From: a virus
Length of the DNA: 48,967 nt
Direction: 5' to 3' (one strand)
Virus record (IMG/VR): IMGVR_UViG_3300042888_002518
Coordinates: 1-48,967 of that record
Of the stretch, positions 1 through 5,478 are shown piece after piece. Position numbers and translations under genes: made by a program. How positions within the stretch are numbered: the stretch's first letter is position 1; each line of letters begins with the position of its first letter. The notes under the pieces were generated by a model. That model was not told the DNA's origin. It ran no database searches and saw nothing but the letters and a program-made list of their open reading frames with translations.

Positions 1-38
1 CTACCGGAACGCTGTTCTCTGAATATCCATACTATCAT
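1..38 (-). CDS. 5' end of a gene running off the left edge
   Basis: Only the first 12 codons are visible, reading MIVWIFREQRSG. The start is supported by a late-promoter-like box (AATAAATA) five bases before the ATG, the same arrangement seen at eight other genes here. There is no ribosome binding site. The product cannot be named. It could also be a chance ATG, since so little of the frame is visible. Confidence 0.45.
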   Translation of the reverse strand, partial: MIVWIFREQRSG

Positions 39-43
39 ATGTC

Positions 44-51
44 TATTTATT
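44..51 (-). promoter_or_regulatory. Late promoter box AATAAATA
   Basis: T4-late-like box five bases upstream of the ATG of the gene that leaves the window on the left. The match is by eye to the T4 late consensus TATAAATA. Confidence 0.5.
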
Positions 52-52
52 A

Positions 53-146
53 TGGTACTCCCTACAGGATTTGAACCTGTGACGCTCTCTAATCTGGAGA
101 CGATGCTGGATATAAGCCAGGTGTTTTACCGCTAAACTAAGGGAGC
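53..146 (-). tRNA. tRNA with long variable arm, apparent anticodon UAU
   Basis: Acceptor GCTCCCT/AGGGAGT (G-U at the end), D stem GTTT/AAAC, T arm ACAGG-TTCAAAT-CCTGT, A73 and an encoded CCA are clear. The anticodon stem CTGG/CCAG closes the loop CTTATAT, giving UAU (isoleucine AUA codon). Unusually, a variable region of about 24 nt can form a six-pair stem, as in class II tRNAs (Leu, Ser, Tyr), which do not use this anticodon. The amino-acid identity is therefore uncertain. Confidence 0.75.
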
Positions 147-147
147 G

Positions 148-804
148 TTAAATCTTGAAAGTAAATGCAAAAGATATCGTGTTATCTTCACGCCAATCTT
201 TTGTGTACAAGTCTTGAATTGAAAAGCTAGTTTTCTCACTTAATTTATATTTGACTTCTGCTCTGTTCTGAATGAAGGTTCTAGAACCTTGTTCAATCAT
301 GAACTGATTGCTTGCAGTAAGCTTTTTGTTTAGTTTATGACTAATCCAAATACTTTCACGGACTACTACATCGCTATATCCGCCTGTGCCGTGCTTGTAG
401 CCAACACTAAGTTCGTTTGATATCTTAGTTTTATCATTCTTTATAATTCTAAAACCGTGCCCAATGCTATAGACTGCTTGATCTTCTGAGAATGTTCTTG
501 GATCATGTCTATATCTAATACCTGCTTGAACATAGTGCTTAGCATGAATGTCTTGATTGACCTTAGCAAATGCGTTAATCTGTTCTCTAGAAGTTACACC
601 GTTAGCACTCTTATAAAGAATATCACTTTCAAATGAGTATTCTCTAGGGCCCGTGTCAGTAACATGCTTGAACGCACCAGTAAGCACAATGTTATCGTCA
701 TTGATAACAGTGCCGCCTAATGAACCTGTTGTTTCTCTCTCAACCTGTGCATATGCAGGGAAAGAAAATAATAATGCTGCTGATAGTATAAGTGTTCTAA
801 ACAT
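148..804 (-). CDS. Predicted outer-membrane beta-barrel protein (DUF481-like)
   Basis: The 218-residue product starts with a clear signal peptide (about residues 1-20, ending PAYAQ). The rest is made of alternating, amphipathic short strands with many aromatic and charged residues, and it ends FAFTFKI, as expected of a small outer-membrane barrel. The pattern recalls the DUF481/YdiY group of Gram-negative barrels, but that family call is tentative. I chose the ATG at 804 because it begins the signal peptide and has a TTGGAG binding site. A late-type box GCTAAATA lies further upstream. It sits between tRNA genes, which is unusual. It may alter the host surface, for example by masking receptors; that is inference. 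Confidence 0.65.
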   Translation of the reverse strand: MFRTLILSAALLFSFPAYAQVERETTGSLGGTVINDDNIVLTGAFKHVTDTGPREYSFESDILYKSANGVTSREQINAFAKVNQDIHAKHYVQAGIRYRHDPRTFSEDQAVYSIGHGFRIIKNDKTKISNELSVGYKHGTGGYSDVVVRESIWISHKLNKKLTASNQFMIEQGSRTFIQNRAEVKYKLSEKTSFSIQDLYTKDWREDNTISFAFTFKI

Positions 805-821
805 GTGAATCTCCAAACTAC

Positions 822-829
822 TATTTAGC
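822..829 (-). promoter_or_regulatory. Late promoter box GCTAAATA
   Basis: Box upstream of the barrel protein gene. Here a normal leader with a TTGGAG ribosome binding site separates box and ATG. Confidence 0.5.
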
Positions 830-833
830 AATT

Positions 834-909
834 TGGTGCTCTATACAGGAGTCGAACCTGTTATCTCCGGGTTACGAATCCGGCGCATCGCCAGCAATGC
901 TTATAGAGC
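834..909 (-). tRNA. tRNA-Thr (CGU)
   Basis: Cloverleaf with acceptor GCTCTAT/ATAGAGC, D stem GCAT/ATGC, anticodon loop TTCGTAA, T arm ACAGG/CCTGT, A73 and encoded CCA. The last pair of the anticodon stem is an A-C mismatch. It reads the threonine codon ACG. Confidence 0.9.
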
Positions 910-911
910 AT

Positions 912-996
912 TGGTGCCCCGAGAGGGACTCGAACCCCCACTCCTTTCGGAAGCGGATTTTGAATCCGCCGCGTCTACCGGTTCCGCCATCGGGGC
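912..996 (-). tRNA. tRNA-Leu (CAA)
   Basis: Class II tRNA with acceptor GCCCCGA/TCGGGGC, anticodon stem GCGGA/TCCGC with loop TTCAAAA, long variable arm, A73 and encoded CCA. It reads UUG. Confidence 0.93.
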
Positions 997-1084
997 AAAT
1001 TGGTATCGGTTCAGCCTAGCGCATAGTTTGGTGTGCCTTGAGAACACTCCGGGGCCCCGCGTTTCTCTTCCGATTTCTGAATTT

Positions 1085-1169
1085 TGGTGCGGATGAAGGG
1101 ACTCGAACCCCCACACCTTACGATACAGGTACCTAAAACCTGGGCGTCTACCAATTCCGCCACATCCGC
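1085..1169 (-). tRNA. tRNA-Leu (UAG)
   Basis: Class II tRNA with acceptor GCGGATG/CATCCGC, anticodon stem CAGGT/ACCTG with loop TTTAGGT, long variable arm, A73 and encoded CCA. It reads CUA. Confidence 0.93.
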
Positions 1170-1326
1170 AAAGTAGTATAAATGTATTTACTCGCCGTAA
1201 CTAGTGTCTCAAATTTAGTTACCGATACTAACTCAATAGTACTGCTACGGACATCAGGTACACTCCTGTTTGGTTTGAGAATGAAACAGGGTCACATATG
1301 GTCACCGTACACACACGAGTAAAATC

Positions 1327-1402
1327 TGGTGCTCCCAGACGGGCTTGAACCGCCGACACCCTGATCTTCAATCAGGTGCTCTACCAACTGAGCTACAGGA
1401 GC
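1327..1402 (-). tRNA. tRNA-Phe (GAA)
   Basis: Acceptor GCTCCTG/TGGGAGC, D stem GCTC/GAGC, anticodon stem CCTGA/TCAGG with loop TTGAAGA, A73 and encoded CCA. It is the first tRNA downstream of the early-type promoter just upstream. Confidence 0.93.
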
Positions 1403-1417
1403 ATTATCTATAATCTT

Positions 1418-1446
1418 ACTATAACAAACAACGATACCGTTGTCAA
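1418..1446 (-). promoter_or_regulatory. Early (sigma-70-like) promoter before tRNA-Phe
   Basis: TTGACA (1441-1446), a 17-nt spacer, then TATAGT (1418-1423) on the minus strand, preceded by GG. It points into the downstream part of the tRNA array. Confidence 0.8.
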
Positions 1447-1456
1447 CCTTTATATT

Positions 1457-1532
1457 TGGTGGAGCCTAGCGGGGTCGAACCGCTGACCTTTTGTCTGCCA
1501 GACAAACGCTCTACCAACTGAGCTAAGGCCCC
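1457..1532 (-). tRNA. tRNA-Ala (GGC)
   Basis: Acceptor GGGGCCT/AGGCTCC, D stem GCTC/GAGC, anticodon stem TTTGT/ACAAA with loop CTGGCAG, A73 and encoded CCA. The body closely resembles bacterial tRNA-Ala(GGC), including GGTCAGCGGTTCGA. Confidence 0.93.
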
Positions 1533-1596
1533 AAATCTCTCGGGGCCTGCACAGCCCCTTCCCCCGTAACAATTGTGCAGTACTACAGGGAGTACT

Positions 1597-1604
1597 CATA
1601 AATA
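1597..1604 (+). promoter_or_regulatory. Late promoter box CATAAATA
   Basis: Plus-strand box four bases before the ATG at 1609. It indicates a near-leaderless start for the oxygenase gene. Confidence 0.65.
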
Positions 1605-1608
1605 CTGT

Positions 1609-2232
1609 ATGCTTTTTGACCCTAGACAGATTAAACACCTAACTGAATCAGTGGATGCTAATCTAATTAAGACCTTATTAAATTCTGCAAAAGAAGCAAA
1701 GTCTGCTCAAGCCACCGTAGGAAGCGTAGTCAATGACAGTTATGTTGCTGTTCATGATCCAGCCATTTGCACTGCTAACTTCGTAGACTATAAGAACTTC
1801 GCTAATAGTGTCACGCAGCTTGTAAAACGCTGTGAGGAGCTAGTAGAGCATCATTATAGTGTAGAGTGTGTCACATACTCTATCGATTTTCTTCACTATC
1901 CTGATGGAACTCATTATTGGCCCCACATTGACGGGCAATATGTTGACGGAACATCTGTTCGCCGTAGTGATGTAAACCGAGATATAACCTGCGTAGTTTA
2001 TCTCAATGATGATTATCAAGGAGGCGAGGTATATTTTCCGTTCTTTGACAGTGAAAAGAGACCTAATGCAGGAGACATTCTTATGTATCCTGGCAGTTGG
2101 CAATATCTTCATGGTGTCAAGAAAGTTCAAGGCGTTCGTTATGCGATTGTAATTTGGTTCCATACAAGCCCTGAAATGTATCAGGACGAGGATATCAAAC
2201 ATCCTCACATATTAAAAACACTTACTCGGTAA
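1609..2232 (+). CDS. 2OG-Fe(II) oxygenase (prolyl 4-hydroxylase-like)
   Basis: This 207-residue protein carries the iron-binding H-x-D pair (H106, D108, in WPHIDG), the distal histidine H168 in YLHGV and the 2-oxoglutarate-binding R177. The strands YLNDDYQGGEVYF and GDILMYPGS are typical of P4H-type dioxygenases, which hydroxylate proteins or small molecules using 2-oxoglutarate and oxygen. I set the start at the ATG at 1609 rather than the in-frame ATG 36 nt upstream, because a CATAAATA late box ends four bases before it. It is one of few plus-strand genes and lies inside the minus-strand tRNA array. Its substrate is unknown. It is one of four dioxygenase-like genes in the window. Confidence 0.88.
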   Translation: MLFDPRQIKHLTESVDANLIKTLLNSAKEAKSAQATVGSVVNDSYVAVHDPAICTANFVDYKNFANSVTQLVKRCEELVEHHYSVECVTYSIDFLHYPDGTHYWPHIDGQYVDGTSVRRSDVNRDITCVVYLNDDYQGGEVYFPFFDSEKRPNAGDILMYPGSWQYLHGVKKVQGVRYAIVIWFHTSPEMYQDEDIKHPHILKTLTR

Positions 2233-2309
2233 TGGTCGGGGTAGCCGGATTCGAACCGACGACCACTTGTCCCCCAGACAAGTGCGCTACCAGGCTGCGC
2301 TATACCCCG
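2233..2309 (-). tRNA. tRNA-Pro (GGG)
   Basis: Acceptor CGGGGTA/TACCCCG, anticodon stem CTTGT/ACAAG with loop CTGGGGG, T arm GTCGG/CCGGC, A73 and encoded CCA. Its 3' end abuts the stop codon of the plus-strand oxygenase gene. Confidence 0.92.
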
Positions 2310-2316
2310 TTGTGCT

Positions 2317-2404
2317 TGGCGGAGTCGGTGAGATTCGAACTCACGGTACCTTTCGGTACGCTACCTTTCCAAGATAGTCTAATCGGCCACTCTAGCACGA
2401 CTCC
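2317..2404 (-). tRNA. tRNA-Ser (GGA)
   Basis: Class II tRNA with acceptor GGAGTCG/CGACTCC, anticodon stem CTATC/GGTAG with loop TTGGAAA, a long variable arm, G73 (normal for serine) and encoded CCA. Confidence 0.92.
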
Positions 2405-2542
2405 GTAATATGGCGCGCCCGCTTATTTTCTATACTGGGGCTACTTTCGGAAGGTAGTCCATGCATGCGGACGCATAAGAATGGAGCCAGCGGTAACGGT
2501 ATGTTCGTCACTATAATAGTGGGTATCACTCGCCGGCATAAG

Positions 2543-2734
2543 TTAAAGTCCGAGAAACTGCATTACTAGCTTGAAGGGCCAGACATGTTCCCAGAGAAAG
2601 TGTTCTAGTGGATAGCTGATAGTTACGCCAATCCAAAATCTATAATCAGTAATCAAATTTGAACACGAATTCATACACCGAACTAATAGTCCAGTCTTCT
2701 TATCTTCGTGATAATGAGGTTCTTGCAATGGCAT
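2543..2734 (-). CDS. Small protein with hydrophobic C-terminal half, unknown function
   Basis: Sixty-three residues starting MPLQEPHYHEDKK. The first half is polar with two cysteines; the second half is hydrophobic and tryptophan-rich (YRFWIGVTISYP, HFLWEHVWPF) and may be a membrane segment. The ATG at 2734 is preceded by AAAGGATA at good spacing; a longer reading would run into the tRNA-Val gene. No family recognised. Confidence 0.6.
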   Translation of the reverse strand: MPLQEPHYHEDKKTGLLVRCMNSCSNLITDYRFWIGVTISYPLEHFLWEHVWPFKLVMQFLGL

Positions 2735-2750
2735 AAAGTATCCTTTAAAA

Positions 2751-2825
2751 TGGTACACCCTATCTGGTTTGAACAGATGACCTTCGCTGAGTCAAAGCGA
2801 TGCTCTACCGCTGAGCTAAGGGTGC
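2751..2825 (-). tRNA. tRNA-Val (GAC)
   Basis: Acceptor GCACCCT/AGGGTGT (G-U end pair), D stem GCTC/GAGC, anticodon stem TCGCT/AGCGA with loop TTGACTC, A73 and encoded CCA. Confidence 0.92.
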
Positions 2826-2831
2826 ATGAAT

Positions 2832-2908
2832 TGGCTCTCTTAGTAGGACTTGAACCTACAGCAACATGGTTAACAGCCATGCTCCCCTACCGTCAGGGAC
2901 CTAAGAGA
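2832..2908 (-). tRNA. tRNA-Asn (GUU)
   Basis: Acceptor TCTCTTA/TAAGAGA, anticodon stem CATGG/CCATG with loop CTGTTAA, T arm GTAGG/CCTAC, G73 and encoded CCA. Confidence 0.92.
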
Positions 2909-2915
2909 ATAAAAC

Positions 2916-2993
2916 TGGGGTGAAAGACGGGATTTGAACCCGCGACATTCGGTACCACAAACCGACGCTCTAACCAACTGAGCTACAATCACC
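2916..2993 (-). tRNA. tRNA-His (GUG)
   Basis: Has the extra 5' G(-1) opposite C73 that marks histidine tRNAs, an anticodon stem TCGGT/ACCGA with loop TTGTGGT, T arm GCGGG/CCCGT and encoded CCA. The acceptor stem has two adjacent U-U oppositions at pairs 5 and 6, so it is less stable than usual. Confidence 0.88.
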
Positions 2994-2998
2994 ATAAT

Positions 2999-3072
2999 TG
3001 GCATACGCTGTAGGAGTCGAACCCACGCTAACTGGGTTGGAACCAGTCGTGCTACCGTAACACTTAGCGTAC
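2999..3072 (-). tRNA. tRNA-Trp (CCA)
   Basis: Acceptor GTACGCT/AGCGTAT, anticodon stem ACTGG/CCAGT with loop TTCCAAC, T arm TGGG/CCTA type, G73 and encoded CCA. Confidence 0.9.
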
Positions 3073-3079
3073 ATGAAAT

Positions 3080-3156
3080 TGGTGCCCGCGGAAGGATTCG
3101 AACCTCCGACCCTCAGATTCGTAATCTGATGCTCTATCCAGCTGAGCTACGCGGGC
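3080..3156 (-). tRNA. tRNA-Arg (ACG)
   Basis: Acceptor GCCCGCG/CGCGGGC, anticodon stem TCAGA/TCTGA with loop TTACGAA, A73 and encoded CCA. A34 would need deamination to inosine by host TadA to read CGU, CGC and CGA. Confidence 0.92.
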
Positions 3157-3163
3157 ATTAACT

Positions 3164-3240
3164 TGGTGGACCCTGAGGGATTCGAACCCCCGACATCCTG
3201 TTTCGAAGACAGGCGCTCTATCCGGCTGAACTAAGGATCC
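3164..3240 (-). tRNA. tRNA-Arg (UCG)
   Basis: Acceptor GGATCCT/AGGGTCC (one U-G), anticodon stem CCTGT/ACAGG with loop CTTCGAA, T arm CGGGG/CCCTC type, A73 and encoded CCA. It reads CGA and CGG. Confidence 0.92.
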
Positions 3241-3246
3241 GTGAAA

Positions 3247-3322
3247 TGGTGCCGCTTGCAGGATTTGAACCCGCCACCTACGGTTTACTAAACCGTTGCT
3301 CTACCAAATGAGCTAAAGCGGC
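3247..3322 (-). tRNA. tRNA-Thr (AGU)
   Basis: Acceptor GCCGCTT/AAGCGGC, D stem GCTC/GAGC, anticodon stem ACGGT/ACCGT with loop TTAGTAA, A73 and encoded CCA. An A34 threonine anticodon is rare in bacteria, which normally use GGU and UGU. Confidence 0.9.
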
Positions 3323-3330
3323 ATTAAGTT

Positions 3331-3404
3331 TGGATGCCCCCCGAGGATTCGAACCTCGATAGCTAGTACCAAAAACTAGCGTCTTACCTTTAGACGAAGG
3401 GGCA
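3331..3404 (-). tRNA. tRNA-Gln (UUG)
   Basis: Acceptor TGCCCCT/GGGGGCA with the U1-A72 pair typical of glutamine tRNAs, anticodon stem CTAGT/ACTAG with loop TTTTGGT, and encoded CCA. Position 73 is U instead of the usual G. Confidence 0.9.
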
Positions 3405-3452
3405 ATGTAACTTGTATAATATATATGCTTTGCAGCATCGTGTAAACTATTT

Positions 3453-3528
3453 TGGATGCCCGACTAGGGCTCGAACCTAGAACCTACTGAGTCAGAGTCA
3501 GTCGATCTACCAATTGATCTATCGGGCA
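3453..3528 (-). tRNA. tRNA-Gln (CUG)
   Basis: Acceptor TGCCCGA/TCGGGCA with U1-A72, anticodon stem ACTGA/TCAGT with loop CTCTGAC, U73 and encoded CCA. Together with its UUG neighbour it covers both glutamine codons. Confidence 0.9.
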
Positions 3529-3538
3529 ATGTATCATC

Positions 3539-3617
3539 CATTATTTAAGAACACTAGAGGCGTATACAAATTTTTCAAGTTTGGCACCATGTTCTACTCG
3601 CATGTTCTTAAATAATG
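3539..3617. repeat. 15-bp perfect inverted repeat
   Basis: CATTATTTAAGAACA at 3539-3553 is repeated in inverted orientation at 3603-3617, with 49 bases between the arms. In RNA it could form a long, AU-rich hairpin just upstream (in transcription) of the tRNA-Gln pair. It could also be a protein-binding or recombination site. Confidence 0.75.
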
Positions 3618-3797
3618 AATGGTTAGCCTTTTGTTGATAAGCGATCTATGTTTCCTGGCATTTCAGGATTGACCGCTTGAGAGGATCGTAATGTCCTCAT
3701 CTGATAGTTTTTTCATCACTCACAAGTGAATCCATCCTTACCACCGCCCGTTCATTTTTTATAGTGCTTTGCAGCCTCGTTCCGACTTGCACTTTGT

Positions 3798-3831
3798 AAA
3801 AGGAAAACCCCAAGAACTTGAGTCCCCGGGG
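3798..3831 (-). terminator. Possible weak terminator
   Basis: On the minus strand a CCCC/GGGG stem with a 16-nt loop is followed by TTTTCCTTTT, just past the stop of the small gene 3861-4004. The stem is short, so this is tentative. Confidence 0.3.
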
Positions 3832-3860
3832 TCTAAATAAACTAGTTTAACTATGTCTAC

Positions 3861-4004
3861 TTAACCGCCGGGTTCTTGTTCCACTGATGGAGTAAAGTCG
3901 CCGCGAATACTTGTATTATATACTGCCGCAACTGCACCCATCGGAGCCAATAATTGTCCCCAGAGAGTATGTTGTTTCAGTGATATGTTACAAGTAGTTT
4001 TCAT
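3861..4004 (-). CDS. Small protein of unknown function (47 aa)
   Basis: Reads MKTTCNISLKQHTLW and ends EQEPGG. No family recognised. Support is contextual: a CTAAATA late-type box lies eight bases before the ATG, and a full early promoter is about 100 bases upstream. No clear ribosome binding site is seen. It may be expressed with the tRNA array downstream. Confidence 0.45.
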   Translation of the reverse strand: MKTTCNISLKQHTLWGQLLAPMGAVAAVYNTSIRGDFTPSVEQEPGG

Positions 4005-4012
4005 AGTAAGTT

Positions 4013-4020
4013 TATTTAGT
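4013..4020 (-). promoter_or_regulatory. Late-type box ACTAAATA
   Basis: Box eight bases before the ATG of the 47-residue gene, a slightly longer gap than at the leaderless genes. Confidence 0.4.
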
Positions 4021-4088
4021 CCTGGTTAATAATAGTGCATTTTAACGGGTAGTTTTTCAACTTTTCGTTAATTCGCATTACATATACT

Positions 4089-4117
4089 CTTATATATCAT
4101 TTCAAAACTGTTGTCAA
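4089..4117 (-). promoter_or_regulatory. Early (sigma-70-like) promoter of the small gene/tRNA array
   Basis: TTGACA (4112-4117), 17-nt spacer, TATAAG (4089-4094), preceded by GG. It points toward the small gene and the tRNA genes. Confidence 0.8.
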
Positions 4118-4146
4118 CCTTTTTTTCAACATTTTGAAATTTTATT

Positions 4147-4323
4147 TTAAACAGCGATTCCTGCTTCCATAACAATCTTTCGGGCAGCATATGCCACCGT
4201 CATACGAGTAATGTCAATCTCACCTTCGTCAATCATCTTTTCACAGATGATAGCTGCACCTTCGAAAGCATATTCTTCCCAGGCGTAAAGTTCAACATGA
4301 CGACAAAATTCGATAACAGTCAT
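4147..4323 (-). CDS. Small acidic protein of unknown function (58 aa)
   Basis: Starts MTVIEFCRHVELYAW. It is helical in appearance and acidic, with no recognised domain. The ATG at 4323 has a good AAGGAG site and lies below a strong early promoter, so it is likely an early host-takeover protein; that role is inference. Confidence 0.75.
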   Translation of the reverse strand: MTVIEFCRHVELYAWEEYAFEGAAIICEKMIDEGEIDITRMTVAYAARKIVMEAGIAV

Positions 4324-4355
4324 AACCGATCTCCTTTTTCTCACTCTATATATTA

Positions 4356-4384
4356 CTTATAGCACCGAAAGATCGTTATGTCAA
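4356..4384 (-). promoter_or_regulatory. Early (sigma-70-like) promoter
   Basis: TTGACA (4379-4384), 17-nt spacer, TATAAG (4356-4361), preceded by GG. It is followed by TAATATATAG in the leader, a motif also found after the promoter at 22003-22031 and before ahpC. Confidence 0.85.
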
Positions 4385-4392
4385 CCGTTTTC

Positions 4393-4908
4393 CTACATTG
4401 CAATTTTACCGATTGCGTTGATAACTGCTGCAATCTTGCCAACTGCCTGTAGTTCAGTAACAGTCATGCCTTCCTTCTTAAGAACATCATAGTGATTCTT
4501 AACGCAGAAGTGGCACTTACCGACGATACTTGCAGCAAGCGCATACATTTCAAACTTCTTCTTTGAAACGCCGCCGTGAGTAGCATAAGCATTCATACGC
4601 AAGCCAGGCGGAAGACCCTTCAAATCAGGATCCTCAGTCATTTCAACAAATGGATAATAAACATTGTTCATGCCCATAAGTGCTGCGGCAGTCTTTGCTG
4701 CTTCACGCTCATCAGTACCCATCAACGGACCATTCATTGAAATCTCAAATGCAAGGTCGCCGTTACCTGCTGCTACTGCTGCTGCAAATGCACAAGCATG
4801 TGCATCTACCTCATCAAGTCCTGAACGATTCATTACAGCATCAAGATTAAGCTTGATATCTTTTGAATGATCAGGGATTGATTCCTTTACCTGATCTACC
4901 CAACTCAT
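4393..4908 (-). CDS. ahpD: Alkylhydroperoxidase AhpD-like protein
   Basis: The 171-residue protein matches AhpD in length and in its C-terminal carboxymuconolactone-decarboxylase-like domain. The redox motif is C132-H-F-C135 with H139, preceded by E120, the proton-relay set of AhpD. In Mycobacterium AhpD reduces AhpC using electrons from dihydrolipoamide. The start codon overlaps the ahpC stop by four bases (ATGA), so the two are translationally coupled. The pair should form a complete peroxide-reducing system fed by host lipoyl enzymes. Having both partners in a phage is unusual. Confidence 0.88.
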   Translation of the reverse strand: MSWVDQVKESIPDHSKDIKLNLDAVMNRSGLDEVDAHACAFAAAVAAGNGDLAFEISMNGPLMGTDEREAAKTAAALMGMNNVYYPFVEMTEDPDLKGLPPGLRMNAYATHGGVSKKKFEMYALAASIVGKCHFCVKNHYDVLKKEGMTVTELQAVGKIAAVINAIGKIAM

Positions 4909-5450
4909 AGAGTGTCACCGCCGATTGGACGACTGCATGGGCAAAGTTCACCGGTCTGCAATGCATCAAGAATGCGAAGTGTTTCTTCTGGGCTACGACC
5001 AACATCAAGGTTGTTAACAGTAACATGCTGAATCACATTGTCAGGGTCAACAATGAATGTTGCACGAAGGGCTGCTCCGGCTGGACCGTAGAAGATACCC
5101 AACTGACCTGCAAGCGAAAGGTCATCACGAGCAACATCAGCAAACATCCATGATGAAGTCTTCTTTAAATCTTCGTGAGCATTCTTCCATGCAATCTTAC
5201 AGAATTCATTATCGGTTGAACCAATAAGCAAAACTGCATCACGGTCAGCAAAGTCGCTATTCAACTTATCGTAAGCAACGATTTCTGTTGGACATACAAA
5301 AGTAAAGTCCTTAGGATAGAATACGATTACCTTCCACTTGCCTTCAAAACTATTTTCTGTGATGGTTTCAAACGCACCATCGATATCTAATGCACCTGGC
5401 TTTACACCGATTACTGCAAAAGATTCAATCTTATCACTAACTGTCTTCAT
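4905..5450 (-). CDS. ahpC: Alkyl hydroperoxide reductase AhpC (2-Cys peroxiredoxin)
   Basis: This 181-residue peroxiredoxin has the peroxidatic cysteine C53 in the signature DFTFVCPTE and a C-terminal resolving cysteine in GELCPCSRP (C170, with an extra C172). It reduces hydrogen peroxide and organic peroxides in the cytoplasm. The second cysteine two residues on is not usual for AhpC and may change its recycling. The ATG has an AAAGGAG site, and ahpD follows with a four-base overlap. Likely purpose: protecting phage DNA synthesis and the iron enzymes encoded nearby (ribonucleotide reductase, oxygenases) from oxidative stress; that is inference. Confidence 0.93.
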   Translation of the reverse strand: MKTVSDKIESFAVIGVKPGALDIDGAFETITENSFEGKWKVIVFYPKDFTFVCPTEIVAYDKLNSDFADRDAVLLIGSTDNEFCKIAWKNAHEDLKKTSSWMFADVARDDLSLAGQLGIFYGPAGAALRATFIVDPDNVIQHVTVNNLDVGRSPEETLRILDALQTGELCPCSRPIGGDTL

Positions 5451-5478
5451 TTTATTCTCCTTTGTTTCTTTCTATATA

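Larger units (their letters stand above)
3529..3860. other. Stretch without a confident gene
   Basis: About 330 bases between the last tRNA and a small gene. It holds a perfect 15-bp inverted repeat, a copy of TGCTTTGCAGC that also occurs near 3426, and a weak terminator-like hairpin near its right end. Only very short reading frames are present, the best being 25 codons without a binding site. It may be a transcribed spacer of the tRNA operon. Confidence 0.6.

Noticed and set aside
833-1116. Reading frames on both strands across the tRNA-Thr and tRNA-Leu genes
   Set aside because: They run through clear cloverleaf tRNA genes and have no ribosome binding site or protein-like composition.
1170-1326. 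Gap between tRNA-Leu(UAG) and tRNA-Phe searched for another tRNA or gene
   Set aside because: No cloverleaf and no reading frame longer than a few codons could be found.
2405-2542. Gap after tRNA-Ser with a CTACTTTCGGAAGGTAG-type hairpin
   Set aside because: The hairpin is short, has no U-run and does not fit a tRNA or a known terminator, so I did not annotate it.
3640-3700. A 25-codon frame on the minus strand (MRTLRSSQAVNPEMPG...)
   Set aside because: No ribosome binding site or promoter box at the start; too short to support on composition alone.
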